From: Hymenobacter coccineus
Lineage (GTDB): Bacteria; Bacteroidota; Bacteroidia; Cytophagales; Hymenobacteraceae
Assembly: GCF_001816125.1 (NCBI RefSeq)
Contig: NZ_MDZA01000111.1
Location: 62,001 to 126,000 of the forward strand
Reading direction: 5' to 3'
Length of the DNA: 64,000 nt
Shown: positions 1 to 8,696 of the stretch, in pieces
Layout of the letters: every line of letters begins with the position of its first letter
How positions within the stretch are numbered: the stretch's first letter is position 1
Notes under the pieces: model-generated
What the model saw: only the letters and a program-made list of their open reading frames with translations
The model's database searches: none
Told to the model about the DNA's origin: nothing
Program-made: the position numbers and the translations under genes

Positions 1-105
1 GAGCTGGTAGTATTGCTTCATCAGGGGCGTGTCAATCACCGGCGCGGCGGTGAAGTGGTCGGGGCCCACCGACTTGATGACGAATTCTTTCTTAGGAGCT
101 GGCAA
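1..105 (-). CDS. mutS: DNA mismatch repair protein MutS, N-terminal fragment
   Basis: Only the first about 35 codons lie in the window; the gene runs off the left edge. The minus-strand reading contains KKEFVIKSVGPDHFTAAP followed by DTPLMKQYYQL, which matches the start of the MutS mismatch-recognition domain (TPLMKQY, normally followed by a FRxGDFYE motif). MutS binds mismatched bases and starts repair with MutL. No ATG lies in this frame before an upstream stop near 195; the nearest possible start is a TTG at 105-103. A palindromic repeat begins immediately upstream, so the native start may have been displaced. Family call fairly sure, start unsure. Confidence 0.6.
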   Translation of the reverse strand, partial: MPAPKKEFVIKSVGPDHFTAAPVIDTPLMKQYYQL

Positions 106-109
106 AGCA

Positions 110-238
110 GAAGTAGCGCGAACTTTGTGGCCCGCGGTTGGGAAGGGTGAAGCTGATTTCTTAGCGCATAGCCCGGCCGCCGCGCCATTCGATTACCCAT
201 AAACCGACGACGCGAACGACAAAGTTCGCGCCCCTGCC
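110..238. repeat. Imperfect palindromic repeat, family E copy 1
   Basis: The left arm AGTAGCGCGAACTTTGT at about 110 is mirrored by ACAAAGTTCGCGC near 222-236. The same arms occur at 52830-52914, where they form the core of an element inserted in a gene. The copy lies between the divergently placed mutS start and the TrmH-type gene and abuts both. Confidence 0.6.
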
Positions 239-239
239 C

Positions 240-771
240 ATGCGCAAACTCACCATGGCCGAGCTGAACCGCGTGGCGGTGGCCGACTTCAAAAGTACGC
301 CCAAAAGCCCCGTGGTTTTGGTGATGGACAACGTGCGCAGCCTGCACAACGTGGGCGCCGTGTTCCGCACCGCCGACGCGTTTGCGCTCGAAAAAATCTG
401 GCTCTGCGGCATTACCGGCCGGCCGCCGCACCGCGAAATCACCAAAACTGCCCTGGGCAGCGAGCGCCGTGGCCTGGGAGTACGCTGCCGAAACGGCCGA
501 CGCCGTGGGGGCCCTAAAAGCGGCTGGTTACCAGGTGGTGGCCGTGGAGCAAACCACGGGCAGCGTGCCGCTGCCGCAGTTCCAGCCCGCGCCGGGCCGG
601 CCGCTGGCGCTGGTGCTGGGCAACGAGGTGTTCGGCGTGGACGACGCGGTGCTGGCCTTGTGCGACGTGGCCGTGGAAATCCCGCAGTTCGGCACCAAGC
701 ACTCGCTGAACGTGGGCGTGGCGGCTGGCGTGGTGCTGTGGGACGTACTGGTGAAGCTGGGCGTGGTGTAA
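240..771 (+). pseudogene. TrmH/SpoU-family RNA 2'-O-methyltransferase, frameshifted
   Basis: The first frame gives MRKLTMAELNRV, then VVLVMDNVRSLHNVGAVFRTADAF and the typical TKTALGSE motif, ending sense near 465. The rest continues in the next frame from about 470 as VAWEYAAETADAV, then LALVLGNEVFGVDD and IPQFGTKHSLNVGVAAGVVLWD. Together these are the three SPOUT motifs that bind AdoMet in a deep trefoil knot. Joined, the protein is about 177 residues, the usual size for this Bacteroidota family, which methylates tRNA or rRNA ribose. The shift is one extra base or two missing bases near 460-470. Either a sequencing indel or a real inactivation. Confidence 0.75.
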
Positions 772-923
772 GCTTAGTTGTTAGAGCAGTTTTGTAATCA
801 GTGCACATGCGGCTAACGGCCCCGTAGGCGTCTCGTGAGGCGAACTAGTAGAACAACTAGGTACACTGGCGGTTGAATAGCCCTAGATAAATTTAGTGAT
901 TATGTATATTTAGCAGAAACAGC

Positions 924-3866
924 ATGGGCATTCGCGCTGACTTCCGCCTGTTGGCGAATATCCTCGACCACGCACCGGTCCTTATTTGCGCCGTTGATCC
1001 GCACGGGCAGCTGCAGCGTGTGAGCGGCGCTTGCCGGCACGTACTGGGCAGGGGCGACGAGCGAGTGGGCCAGCCCTTTGCCGACCTTGTACACCCCGAC
1101 GACCGCGCAAATGTCTTGGCCGCTTGCGCGCGGGCGCGGGCGCAAGACGGCCCCGTACAATTCGAAAGCCGCTGCCTTAGCGCTGATGGAGGCGAGGTTG
1201 TCGTGGAATGGTCGGCCTTCCAGCCGCCGGCCGAGGCGCTGCTGCTGTGCCTGGGGCGCGATGTGACGGCGCAGCGCCAGGCGGCCCGCCACGCGCGTGA
1301 GCAAGAAGCATATAACCAGGTCGTGACGGAGCATGGGTTCGACATGATGGCCCTGCTCAATGAGGAAGGCCGCTACCTCTACGTGGGCGGCTCCATCACG
1401 CCTGCGTTGGGCTACCAGCCCGAGGAACTGATAGGCCGTAGCGCCTTCGATTTCATTCACCCAAATGACGTGGCCGCGGCGCAGGCCAGCTGGGTTGAGC
1501 TAGGCAGCCAACCCGCTTTCACCGTCTCCGATTTTCGCTTCCGTGCTGCCAACGGCGATTGGCGCTGGATGGAAACCTCCGTCAACAACCAACTGCTGAA
1601 CCCCAACATCCGGGCCTACACCGTGATTTCGCGCGACGTGACCGCGCAGTGCGAGGCAATCCGCCGCGCGTACGAGCAAAAAGAATTATACCGGGCCGTG
1701 GCCGAGCACAGCTTCGACATCGTGATGCTGATGAGCACCGAGGGCGTGTATACCTACGTGGGCGGCTCGGTGCAAAAAGCGCTGGGCTACCAGCCCGAGC
1801 AGCTGCTGGGGCACAGTCCCTTCGAGTTTATCCATCCCGAGGACCTGGCTGCGGCCCAGGCCGCCTGGGCTGAGCGGGGTACACTGCCCGTCTTTAGCGT
1901 GCCGGACTGCCGTTTCCGTGCGGCCAATGGCGCGTGGCGCTGGATGGAAACCACCATCGGCAACCAGCTGCTCAACCCGGCCATTGGGGCGTTCACGCTG
2001 TGCTCGCGCGACGTAACCGAGAAGAAAAACCGCGCTTTGGAGCTGGCGACCAGCGAGCAGCGCTTTCGGCTGCTGTTCGAGCACAATCAGACCTTGGCCA
2101 TCTTTCAGGATGCCGAAGGGCGGGTGCTGGACATGAACCCCGCCTACCTGAGCTTTCTGAAGATGACCAAAGAGCAGGTGCTGCAGCGGCATCCCAGCGA
2201 TTTTTTGCCATCGGACTTCTCTCCCCAAGTAGAGGAACGTTTTCGGGAGGTGCTGAGCGGCCAGTCGTTGAGCTACCAAACCACGGTGAAATACGAAGGC
2301 GTGGAGCGAACCTTCGCCGTGACTAAGACCCCGTTGATGGTCAATGGCCAGCTTATCGGCGTGAGCACCACAGGCAATAACATTACGGAGATGGCCGCCG
2401 CGCAGCACCTCGTCCAGCAGCAGACCGCCCGGCTCCACCGGGTGGTGGAAAGCATCACCGATGCTTTCCTCTCCATGGATCGGGACTGGAACCTGACCTA
2501 CCTCAACAGCAAAGGCGAGCGACTGCTACGCATCAGGCAGGCCGACACGCTGGGGAAAAACCTATGGGAGATACTTGGCCAGGGAGCCGAAAGCCTCTAC
2601 TACCAGAAGTGCCAGGAAGCCCTGGATACCGGCCAAACGGTACAGTATGACGCCTTTTCTGAGCAGGAAAAGCGTTGGCTTGAGGTGAAAGTGTACCCGT
2701 TTGCGGAGGGCGTTTCCATCTTCTTCTCCGACATCACCCAGCGCGTGGAGTCCGACAAGCAGCTAAAAATGCTGTCATTGGTAGCCCAAGGCACGATCAA
2801 CAGCGTTGTCATTACCGACGCGTACGGGCGCACTGAGTGGGTGAACGAGTCCTTCACCAGGGATACAGGCTACACCCTGGCCGAAATGCGAGGCCAGAAA
2901 CCAGGTTCCGTGCTGCAAGGCCCCGAAACCGAGCCGGCGGCCATCCAGCTTTTTGAGGAACGGCTGGCGTCGCGCAAGCAGTTTTCGGTCACCATCCTCA
3001 ACTACAAAAAGTCTGGGCAAAAGCTGTGGTTTATGATGGACATTATCCCAATTTTTAATGACGCCGGCGAATTGATTCAGTACATTGCTATCCAGCAAAA
3101 CATCAACTTCCGCAAAGAGGTGGAAGCCAGCCAGGCCAAGATGACGGAAGAGCTGTACCAGCACAACCGCGCGCTGCAGCAATTTACCTACATCATTTCG
3201 CACAACCTGCGCGCACCCCTGGCCAATGCCCTGGGCCTGGCTGCGCTCCTCCCCAATCTAGACCGCCAAAACCCGGTGTTCGACACCTCCCTGGCGCACC
3301 TGCGCGATAGCATGGGCCAGGCCGACACCGTGCTCCAGGACTTGAACCTGATGCTTTCCATCCGCGACCAGCAACATGTGCAGCCAGACCGGGTGACGCT
3401 GGCGGAAGTTTGCCGGCAGGCCGTCGCAGACCTGGAAGCGCCTGCGCAGCAATGCGGGGGCTTGGTAAGCATCAACGTGCCCAATGACTTGGCCGTGCGC
3501 GGCAACCGGGCCTACGTTTATAGTATTTTTTACAATTTGCTGTCGAACTCCATCAAGTACCGCGCCGAGCATCGCCAGCTGCGGGTCGAAATCGCCTGCT
3601 TCCGCAACGAGGGGGGCGGACTCAGCCTTAGCTTTAGCGACAACGGCTCTGGGTTCGACCTGGCCAAGGCCGGGTCCGAGGTATTTCAACTATATAAGCG
3701 CTTTCATGTTAAGCAGAAGGGCCGGGGCATTGGCCTGTACCTGATTAAAGCCCACGTCGAGACCATGGATGGCACAATTGAGGTCACGAGCGAAGTCGAC
3801 GGGGGCACTCGCTTTCTGATTCAACTTGACTCTTTTGAAAGTGCTTCTTATCCATCCATTGCCTGA
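924..3866 (+). CDS. Multi-PAS sensor histidine kinase
   Basis: A 980-residue soluble sensor kinase with no membrane segment. About six PAS modules fill residues 8-735. The second and third (about 135-245 and 258-370) are near copies of each other, both containing GYQPE, FIHP and WRWMET. A HisKA domain follows with phospho-acceptor His760 in the ISHNLRAP motif, then an HATPase domain with N box NLLSNSIKY, G1 DNGSGFD and G2 GRGIGLYLI. The stop overlaps the start of the response regulator by one base (TGATG), so the two are co-transcribed and likely cognate partners. The ligand or cue is unknown; PAS modules commonly sense small molecules, redox state or light. Confidence 0.92.
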   Translation: MGIRADFRLLANILDHAPVLICAVDPHGQLQRVSGACRHVLGRGDERVGQPFADLVHPDDRANVLAACARARAQDGPVQFESRCLSADGGEVVVEWSAFQPPAEALLLCLGRDVTAQRQAARHAREQEAYNQVVTEHGFDMMALLNEEGRYLYVGGSITPALGYQPEELIGRSAFDFIHPNDVAAAQASWVELGSQPAFTVSDFRFRAANGDWRWMETSVNNQLLNPNIRAYTVISRDVTAQCEAIRRAYEQKELYRAVAEHSFDIVMLMSTEGVYTYVGGSVQKALGYQPEQLLGHSPFEFIHPEDLAAAQAAWAERGTLPVFSVPDCRFRAANGAWRWMETTIGNQLLNPAIGAFTLCSRDVTEKKNRALELATSEQRFRLLFEHNQTLAIFQDAEGRVLDMNPAYLSFLKMTKEQVLQRHPSDFLPSDFSPQVEERFREVLSGQSLSYQTTVKYEGVERTFAVTKTPLMVNGQLIGVSTTGNNITEMAAAQHLVQQQTARLHRVVESITDAFLSMDRDWNLTYLNSKGERLLRIRQADTLGKNLWEILGQGAESLYYQKCQEALDTGQTVQYDAFSEQEKRWLEVKVYPFAEGVSIFFSDITQRVESDKQLKMLSLVAQGTINSVVITDAYGRTEWVNESFTRDTGYTLAEMRGQKPGSVLQGPETEPAAIQLFEERLASRKQFSVTILNYKKSGQKLWFMMDIIPIFNDAGELIQYIAIQQNINFRKEVEASQAKMTEELYQHNRALQQFTYIISHNLRAPLANALGLAALLPNLDRQNPVFDTSLAHLRDSMGQADTVLQDLNLMLSIRDQQHVQPDRVTLAEVCRQAVADLEAPAQQCGGLVSINVPNDLAVRGNRAYVYSIFYNLLSNSIKYRAEHRQLRVEIACFRNEGGGLSLSFSDNGSGFDLAKAGSEVFQLYKRFHVKQKGRGIGLYLIKAHVETMDGTIEVTSEVDGGTRFLIQLDSFESASYPSIA

Positions 3867-4270
3867 TGCTGACCTATCTTATCGACGATGATCCCGTCAG
3901 CCTGTTCCTAGCCGAGCAAGTGCTGCGTCAGGCAGGGGTTGCCTCTCCCATCCGCCAGTTTGCCACGGCCGAAGCGGCGCTGCAATTTCTGTCGTCCCAC
4001 CTGACCACAGAGGTGCCTCACGTCATCTTACTCGACCTAAACATGCCGGCGATGAATGGATGGGAATTTCTGGAGGCCCTGCGGCCGCACGCGGCAGCGC
4101 TGGTCGGTCACTGCCACATCTACATCCTGACGTCCTCCCTCTCGCTGTCCGACACAGCCCGGGCGAAAGACTTCGCATTAGTAAGCGACGTTATTCACAA
4201 GCCCCTCAGTGAGGACGGGGTTCAGGGCATCCGGCACGCCGCAGAACAGCTTCACTCCAGCCCCGGGTAA
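3866..4270 (+). CDS. Single-domain response regulator (CheY-like receiver)
   Basis: A 134-residue receiver with no output domain. It shows the acidic pocket LIDDD near the N-terminus, phospho-acceptor Asp57 in LLDLNMP, the switch Thr in ILTSS and the conserved Lys in VIHKPL. The start codon overlaps the stop of the preceding PAS kinase, which implies translational coupling and phosphotransfer from His760 of that kinase. With no DNA-binding domain, it probably acts by protein-protein contact or within a longer phosphorelay. The second kinase at 5227-6426 lacks an adjacent regulator and might share this one; that is inference. Confidence 0.9.
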   Translation: MLTYLIDDDPVSLFLAEQVLRQAGVASPIRQFATAEAALQFLSSHLTTEVPHVILLDLNMPAMNGWEFLEALRPHAAALVGHCHIYILTSSLSLSDTARAKDFALVSDVIHKPLSEDGVQGIRHAAEQLHSSPG

Positions 4271-4417
4271 GGCAAAGGATTGGCTGCTGCAACCAATGCG
4301 GAAATAAATCCCGAAGGGTGAACGGGGGCAAGCAAGAATTAACGCTTTCTATTAAATATACTTAGTTGATACCCTGGTTTTAACATATTGTGCTTACAAC
4401 AAAGTACTGATATACAT

Positions 4418-5230
4418 ATGAATCCATTGAAACGTCACCACGTCAGGGTATCAGGCACGGGGGCCCAAGCAATTGTATTCGTGCACGGTTTTGGCTGCGA
4501 CCAGCACATGTGGCGGCTGGTTGCACCAGCCTTTGAAGCGGAATACCGGGTGGTGCTGCTCGACCTAGTAGGGGCCGGCAATTCTGACCTGACGGCCTAT
4601 GACCCGGCCCGCTACAGCACCTTGGCTGCGCACGCCGAGGATGTGCGCGAGGTGCTTGGGGCCCTGGACTTGCACGACGTAGTGTATGTGGGCCATTCGG
4701 TGAGTGCCATGATTGGCGTACTAGCGGCTATTCAGGAGCCCACCTTGTTTGATCAGCTGGTGTTCGTAGCGCCCTCGCCGCGCTACATCAATGAGGGTGG
4801 CTACATCGGCGGCTTCGAACCGGCTGACATTGACGAAATGCTGGAAGCGATGGACAGCAACTACCTGGGCTGGTCGGCGGCATTCGCGCCCGTCATCATG
4901 GCCCATCCCGACCAGCCGGAGCTGGCCGCCGAGCTAGCCAATAGCTTTTGCCGTACCGATCCGGCCATTGCCCAGCATTTCGCCGGGGTTACGTTCCGGG
5001 GCGACGAACGGGCCGGCCTGCGCCGGGTGCGCACCCCGGCCCTGATTTTACAGAGCGCCCGGGACCTGATTGCGCCACTATCGGTGGGTGACTACATGCA
5101 CGAGCAACTGGCCGGTAGCGAATTAGTAATCCTGGATACCGACGGCCACTGCCCGCACATGAGCGCGCCACAGGCCACTACCGCAGCCATACGGGCGTAC
5201 CTCCAGTCGCAGCGCGCCGTGCTCGCATGA
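4418..5230 (+). CDS. rsbQ: RsbQ-like alpha/beta hydrolase (KAI2/D14 superfamily)
   Basis: A 270-residue alpha/beta hydrolase with nucleophile elbow GHSVSAM (Ser94), an acid residue in SARDLIAP and a catalytic His in DGHCPHM. The run APSPRYIN followed by GGFEPADIDE is typical of RsbQ and of the plant receptors KAI2 and D14. In Bacillus, RsbQ works with the PAS phosphatase RsbP in the energy-stress pathway and holds a small hydrophobic ligand. Here the last four bases overlap the start of a PAS histidine kinase, so the partner is a kinase and not a phosphatase. ATG 4418 was preferred to an in-frame TTG at 4388 because the homologous region starts there. Confidence 0.88.
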   Translation: MNPLKRHHVRVSGTGAQAIVFVHGFGCDQHMWRLVAPAFEAEYRVVLLDLVGAGNSDLTAYDPARYSTLAAHAEDVREVLGALDLHDVVYVGHSVSAMIGVLAAIQEPTLFDQLVFVAPSPRYINEGGYIGGFEPADIDEMLEAMDSNYLGWSAAFAPVIMAHPDQPELAAELANSFCRTDPAIAQHFAGVTFRGDERAGLRRVRTPALILQSARDLIAPLSVGDYMHEQLAGSELVILDTDGHCPHMSAPQATTAAIRAYLQSQRAVLA

Positions 5231-6426
5231 CGGCCGACAACAATGACAAGCCGCTTAACTCGCACCAGATGCAGGAGAATGCGGATGACCTGCATTATGA
5301 GCACGCGACGTGCGGCTATTGCTCCTGCCTGCCCAACGGCACGCTGGTAAAAGTCAACCAAACTCTCCTTCAGTGGCTGGGGTACGCCCGCGAAGAGCTA
5401 GTAGCGCACCGCCGCCTCCAACAGCTGCTGACTATGGGCGGGGCGCTGCACTTTGGGATGTACGGCGAACCACTGCTGCTGCTGCAAGGCTACGTGCGGG
5501 AGCTGAGCTACCAGCTGCGCCACCAGGATGGCACCACGCAGCCCGTGCTGCTAAACGCCAACTTGGTACGCGATGCGGACGGCACGCCATTGATGGTGCA
5601 CGTCATGCTGTTCGACATTACCGCCCGCCGCCAGTACGAACAGGAGCTGCTGCGCGCCAAGAAACTGGCCGACCACCAGCGCGAACAATTGGCCGAGCTA
5701 AACGCGGCCCTGCTGGAAAACAACCGGCTACTGACCCGCACCAACGCCGACCTGGACACCTTTATCTACACGGCCTCGCATGACCTAAAAGCGCCCATCA
5801 CCAACATTGAGGGCCTGGTTAAGCTGCTCACTCACCAGCTGCCCGCCGAGGTGTTGCAGCAGCAGCAGGTAGCGCACATCATAACCCTGATGCAGGCCTC
5901 CGTAGACCGCTTCACCGAAACCATTCATCAGCTCAGCGACATCACCAGGCTGCAGCAGTCGCAGGCCGCGCCTGCCGAATCGGTGGACCTGGCCCCGCTG
6001 TTGGACGACATATGCCTCGATTTGGCCCCACAGCTAACTGAAGCAAGAGCGCAACTCACCTTTGCGCTGGATCAGTGCCCTCGCGTCCACTTTGCGCCCC
6101 GGCACCTGCGCAGCATTCTCTATAACTTGCTTAGCAACGGCATCAAGTATTGCCACCCCGACCGGGTGCCCGTGGTGCAGGTGCGGTGCCACCGCAACGA
6201 TACGCAGGTCGTGCTGGAAGTGCAAGACAACGGTCTGGGCCTTAGCCCCAAACAGCAAGCCCAGATCTTCGGCCCATTCCAGCGCTTGCACAACCATGTA
6301 GAGGGCACAGGCATTGGCCTCTACGCGGTGAAGCGCATTGTGGAAAACGCCGATGGCACCATTACCGTGCAGAGCCAGCCTGGGCTGGGCTCCACTTTCA
6401 CCGTCACCCTGCCAGAAGTTGCTTAG
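5227..6426 (+). CDS. PAS sensor histidine kinase partnered with RsbQ
   Basis: A 399-residue soluble kinase. An N-terminal PAS domain (about 20-135) is followed by a coiled-coil linker (about 135-175), HisKA with His185 in YTASHDLKAP, and HATPase with NLLSNGIKY, DNGLGLS and GTGIGLYAV. The PAS segment containing LLTMGGALHF and LLLQGYVREL resembles the PAS domains found beside RsbQ hydrolases. It starts inside the rsbQ stop codon (ATGA overlap), so the two are translationally coupled. The simplest model is that the hydrolase delivers or makes a ligand for this PAS domain. No response regulator follows. Family sure, ligand model inferred. Confidence 0.88.
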   Translation: MTADNNDKPLNSHQMQENADDLHYEHATCGYCSCLPNGTLVKVNQTLLQWLGYAREELVAHRRLQQLLTMGGALHFGMYGEPLLLLQGYVRELSYQLRHQDGTTQPVLLNANLVRDADGTPLMVHVMLFDITARRQYEQELLRAKKLADHQREQLAELNAALLENNRLLTRTNADLDTFIYTASHDLKAPITNIEGLVKLLTHQLPAEVLQQQQVAHIITLMQASVDRFTETIHQLSDITRLQQSQAAPAESVDLAPLLDDICLDLAPQLTEARAQLTFALDQCPRVHFAPRHLRSILYNLLSNGIKYCHPDRVPVVQVRCHRNDTQVVLEVQDNGLGLSPKQQAQIFGPFQRLHNHVEGTGIGLYAVKRIVENADGTITVQSQPGLGSTFTVTLPEVA

Positions 6427-6631
6427 CAGCAGGCTGGTATTTTGCGGTTAATGGGTGGGCCGTTAGCTCGGTCTTATGCCATTGTATAGGGTGCTCACGG
6501 GGCCCCTGGCCCACGCCGCTTGATGCGCAAGGTTCTGATGGCAGCGTTTGTGTACACGGCATGCACGACCACCCAGTTGTTTGTTAGTGAACAACCCGAC
6601 AACAGACAATCAGCGCCCCATAACTAACCCC

Positions 6632-7051
6632 ATGCCCGACTTCCTCCGCCCCGACGACCAGCTGCGGGCCTTGCGCCCGCTGGTACCCACCGAAACGCCT
6701 GCCGATGCGGCCACTGATACCGTGGGCGACTTCCTGCACGCCACGCTACGCCCCGTGCTGAAGCTGCAAAACGAGCTGCTGCTGGCGGCAGTGGCCGACT
6801 TCGTGCGCGACCACCACATAGCCCTGGTCGCGGCCGACGCCACCACCCAGCAGCGCCTGCTCAGCGAGCTGCTGGGCCGCAACACCAAGCTGCGCTACAC
6901 CATTATTGGCCTCGTCACGGCCCTGTTCACGGCCGAAGAATATGCTTACTACCGCACCCAGCGGCCCGAGCTGAACCGCCGCTTGCTGGCCCTGGCGCAG
7001 CAGCGCGTGCTGGGCCAGGCGGCCGCCGTGGGGGCCCTGGCCGCCGACTAA
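6632..7051 (+). CDS. Hypothetical small helical protein
   Basis: A 139-residue, Ala/Leu-rich, soluble, apparently all-helical protein starting MPDFLRPDDQLRAL. A stretch of possible helix contains RNTKLRYTIIGLVTALFTAEEY. No signal peptide or catalytic motif was recognised. The start at 6632 was chosen because the upstream extension is low-complexity. It stands alone, about 200 bp after the kinase gene, and shares a two-way terminator with terC on the other strand. I do not recognise the family. Coding is supported by codon bias and by the well-placed terminator at its end. Confidence 0.65.
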   Translation: MPDFLRPDDQLRALRPLVPTETPADAATDTVGDFLHATLRPVLKLQNELLLAAVADFVRDHHIALVAADATTQQRLLSELLGRNTKLRYTIIGLVTALFTAEEYAYYRTQRPELNRRLLALAQQRVLGQAAAVGALAAD

Positions 7052-7089
7052 ACAAAAGCGGTGGGGCCCCAGGGGGCCACCGCTTTTGT
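7052..7089. terminator. Bidirectional intrinsic terminator
   Basis: A stem with arms ACAAAAGCGGTGG and CCACCGCTTTTGT surrounds a GC-rich loop. A and T runs in the arms give a U-tract for either strand, so it can serve both the plus-strand gene ending at 7051 and terC ending at 7110. Confidence 0.7.
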
Positions 7090-7109
7090 TGGTTTGCGCG
7101 CGCAATTGG

Positions 7110-7880
7110 CTACTCGTACTCCGAGTTGCGCAGCTGCACGGCGTCCATGTTTTTGCGCATCCGCATGTTCAGCAGCTCCACCACCAGCGAGAAGAACATG
7201 GCGAAATACACATAGCCTTTGGGCACTTCCTGGTGGGCGGCTTCGAGCAGCAGCATGCCGCCAATCATGATGAGGAACGCGAGGGCCAGTACCTTGATGG
7301 TGGGGTTGCGGTTTACAAAATCGGCCACTACGCCCGAGAAGGCCAGCATGATGCACATGGCCAAAACCACGGCCGCAATCATCACCAACACGTTGCTGAC
7401 CAGGCCCACCGCCGTGAGAATAGAGTCAAAACTGAACACGATGTCGATGATAACAATTTGCACGATGACGCCCGCCATGGTAGCCCCGGCCTTGCCCGTT
7501 CCGGCGCTCTCGTCGTCGTGGCCTTGCAGCTTTTCGTAAATCTCCACCGTGCTTTTATAAAGCAAAAACACGCCCCCGGCCATCAAAATCAGGTCGCGGC
7601 CCGTGACGCCGAAGGGGCCCTCGGCTGTGGCGATGGGCAGCGTGAAGAGCGGTGCGCGCAGGCTCACAAGCCACGAAATGCTGGTGAGCAGGGCAATGCG
7701 GAACACCAGGGCCAGCAACAGGCCGATGGTGCGCCCGCGTGGCTGCTGCTCGCGGGGCAGCAGGTTGACGACGATGGAAATGAAGATGATGTTGTCGATG
7801 CCCAGCACGATTTCCATGAACGTGAGGGTCAGCAGGCTAATCCAGGTTTGCAGTTGCCCAAAGGCGGCGAAATCGTACAT
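7110..7880 (-). CDS. TerC-family integral membrane protein
   Basis: A 256-residue protein with seven or more hydrophobic segments. It carries the family hallmark FMEIVLGIDNIIFISI near the N-terminus and the repeat IVIIDIVFSFDSILTAVG in the middle; the paired acidic residues are thought to bind metal. TerC/Alx proteins sit in the inner membrane and are linked to manganese export or to metalation of secreted proteins and to tellurite resistance. The gene is monocistronic, with a terminator after it and an inverted repeat upstream. Family assignment is firm; the ion is not visible from sequence. Confidence 0.9.
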   Translation of the reverse strand: MYDFAAFGQLQTWISLLTLTFMEIVLGIDNIIFISIVVNLLPREQQPRGRTIGLLLALVFRIALLTSISWLVSLRAPLFTLPIATAEGPFGVTGRDLILMAGGVFLLYKSTVEIYEKLQGHDDESAGTGKAGATMAGVIVQIVIIDIVFSFDSILTAVGLVSNVLVMIAAVVLAMCIMLAFSGVVADFVNRNPTIKVLALAFLIMIGGMLLLEAAHQEVPKGYVYFAMFFSLVVELLNMRMRKNMDAVQLRNSEYE

Positions 7881-7890
7881 CCTTTATTAA

Positions 7891-8010
7891 ATGTGAAGAT
7901 GGAAGAATGTGGAAATATGAAAATGCAAAAGGATGAAAAGCGGAGAAACTAACCAAGGAGGGGTGATTTCAACCATTTTCAACTTTCCACATTCTCCACA
8001 TTCCGCACAT
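7891..8010. repeat. Imperfect inverted repeat between terC and yajQ
   Basis: The left arm ATGTGAAGATGGAAGAATG (7891 on) is matched in inverted form by a right arm ending TTCCGCACAT at 8010. The arms are about 35 bp with several mismatches. It lies between two minus-strand genes, just 5' of terC, and resembles the AT-rich inverted repeat at 42359-42438 in style but not in sequence. Confidence 0.5.
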
Positions 8011-8015
8011 TTTAG

Positions 8016-8507
8016 TTATGACTTCATGTTCACGAATTGCAGCGGCAGGCCAATGTCGGCGCGGCGTAGCACGGCAATGGCGGCCTGCAAGTCGTCGATC
8101 TTTTTGGCCGTCACGCGCACTTGGTCGTCCTGCATCTGGGCTTCTACCTTCACCTTGGCATCTTTGATGGCCTTGATGATTTTGCGGCCAAAATCTTTGT
8201 CCACGCCGGCGCGCACCTTGATGGTTTTTTTGATGAGCTGGCCACTCGGCTGCTCGTCGGCGGTGAAGTCGAGGCTGGTACCGTCGATGCCCTGCTTCAC
8301 CACGCGGCCCAGCAAAATGTCCTCGAGGGCCTTCACGCGCATCGAGTTTTCCGACGAGAGCAGAATGGTATTTTCTTTCTTGTTGAGCTCAATGCCGCCC
8401 TTGGTGTCGCGCAGGTCGTAGCGGGTCAGGAGTTCTTTTTGGGCCGTGTTCACCGCGTTTTCAAGGGTTTGCGGGTCCACTTTGCTCACGATATCAAAGG
8501 ATGCCAT
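8016..8507 (-). CDS. YajQ-family nucleotide-binding protein
   Basis: A 163-residue cytosolic protein matching YajQ over its whole length: the start MASFDIVSKVD, the motif TRYDLRDTKGGIE, and the end RVTAKKIDDLQAAIAVLRR. The fold is two ferredoxin-like domains. Family members bind nucleic acid or nucleotides, and some bind cyclic-di-GMP as effectors (as in Xanthomonas). The start was set at MASFD; an upstream in-frame extension is GC-rich and unlike the family. No c-di-GMP synthesis gene is nearby, so the ligand here is unproven. Confidence 0.9.
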   Translation of the reverse strand: MASFDIVSKVDPQTLENAVNTAQKELLTRYDLRDTKGGIELNKKENTILLSSENSMRVKALEDILLGRVVKQGIDGTSLDFTADEQPSGQLIKKTIKVRAGVDKDFGRKIIKAIKDAKVKVEAQMQDDQVRVTAKKIDDLQAAIAVLRRADIGLPLQFVNMKS

Positions 8508-8696
8508 GTCGGAAGGTTGGTTAAAGTACAGAGGCAAGTGCCGCCGCCGGGCACGAAGATAGCCGGAGCCCGGGTGCATCTTTGCGCCCCGCCCCGGGGC
8601 CCCGGCCAGTCAAAACGGCCTTGTAGTACGCGCCGGGCCGCCGGGCGTTGCCCGGGGCCTCGGAGGCCGGGCATTTGTTTTCCCTGCTTTCGCGCC

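Noticed and set aside
4388-4417. Upstream TTG start for the RsbQ-like gene
   Set aside because: Adds ten residues not seen in the family; ATG 4418 fits better.
7086-7952. 288-residue open frame on the plus strand
   Set aside because: Antisense to terC, which has clear family motifs; the frame shows only shadow composition.
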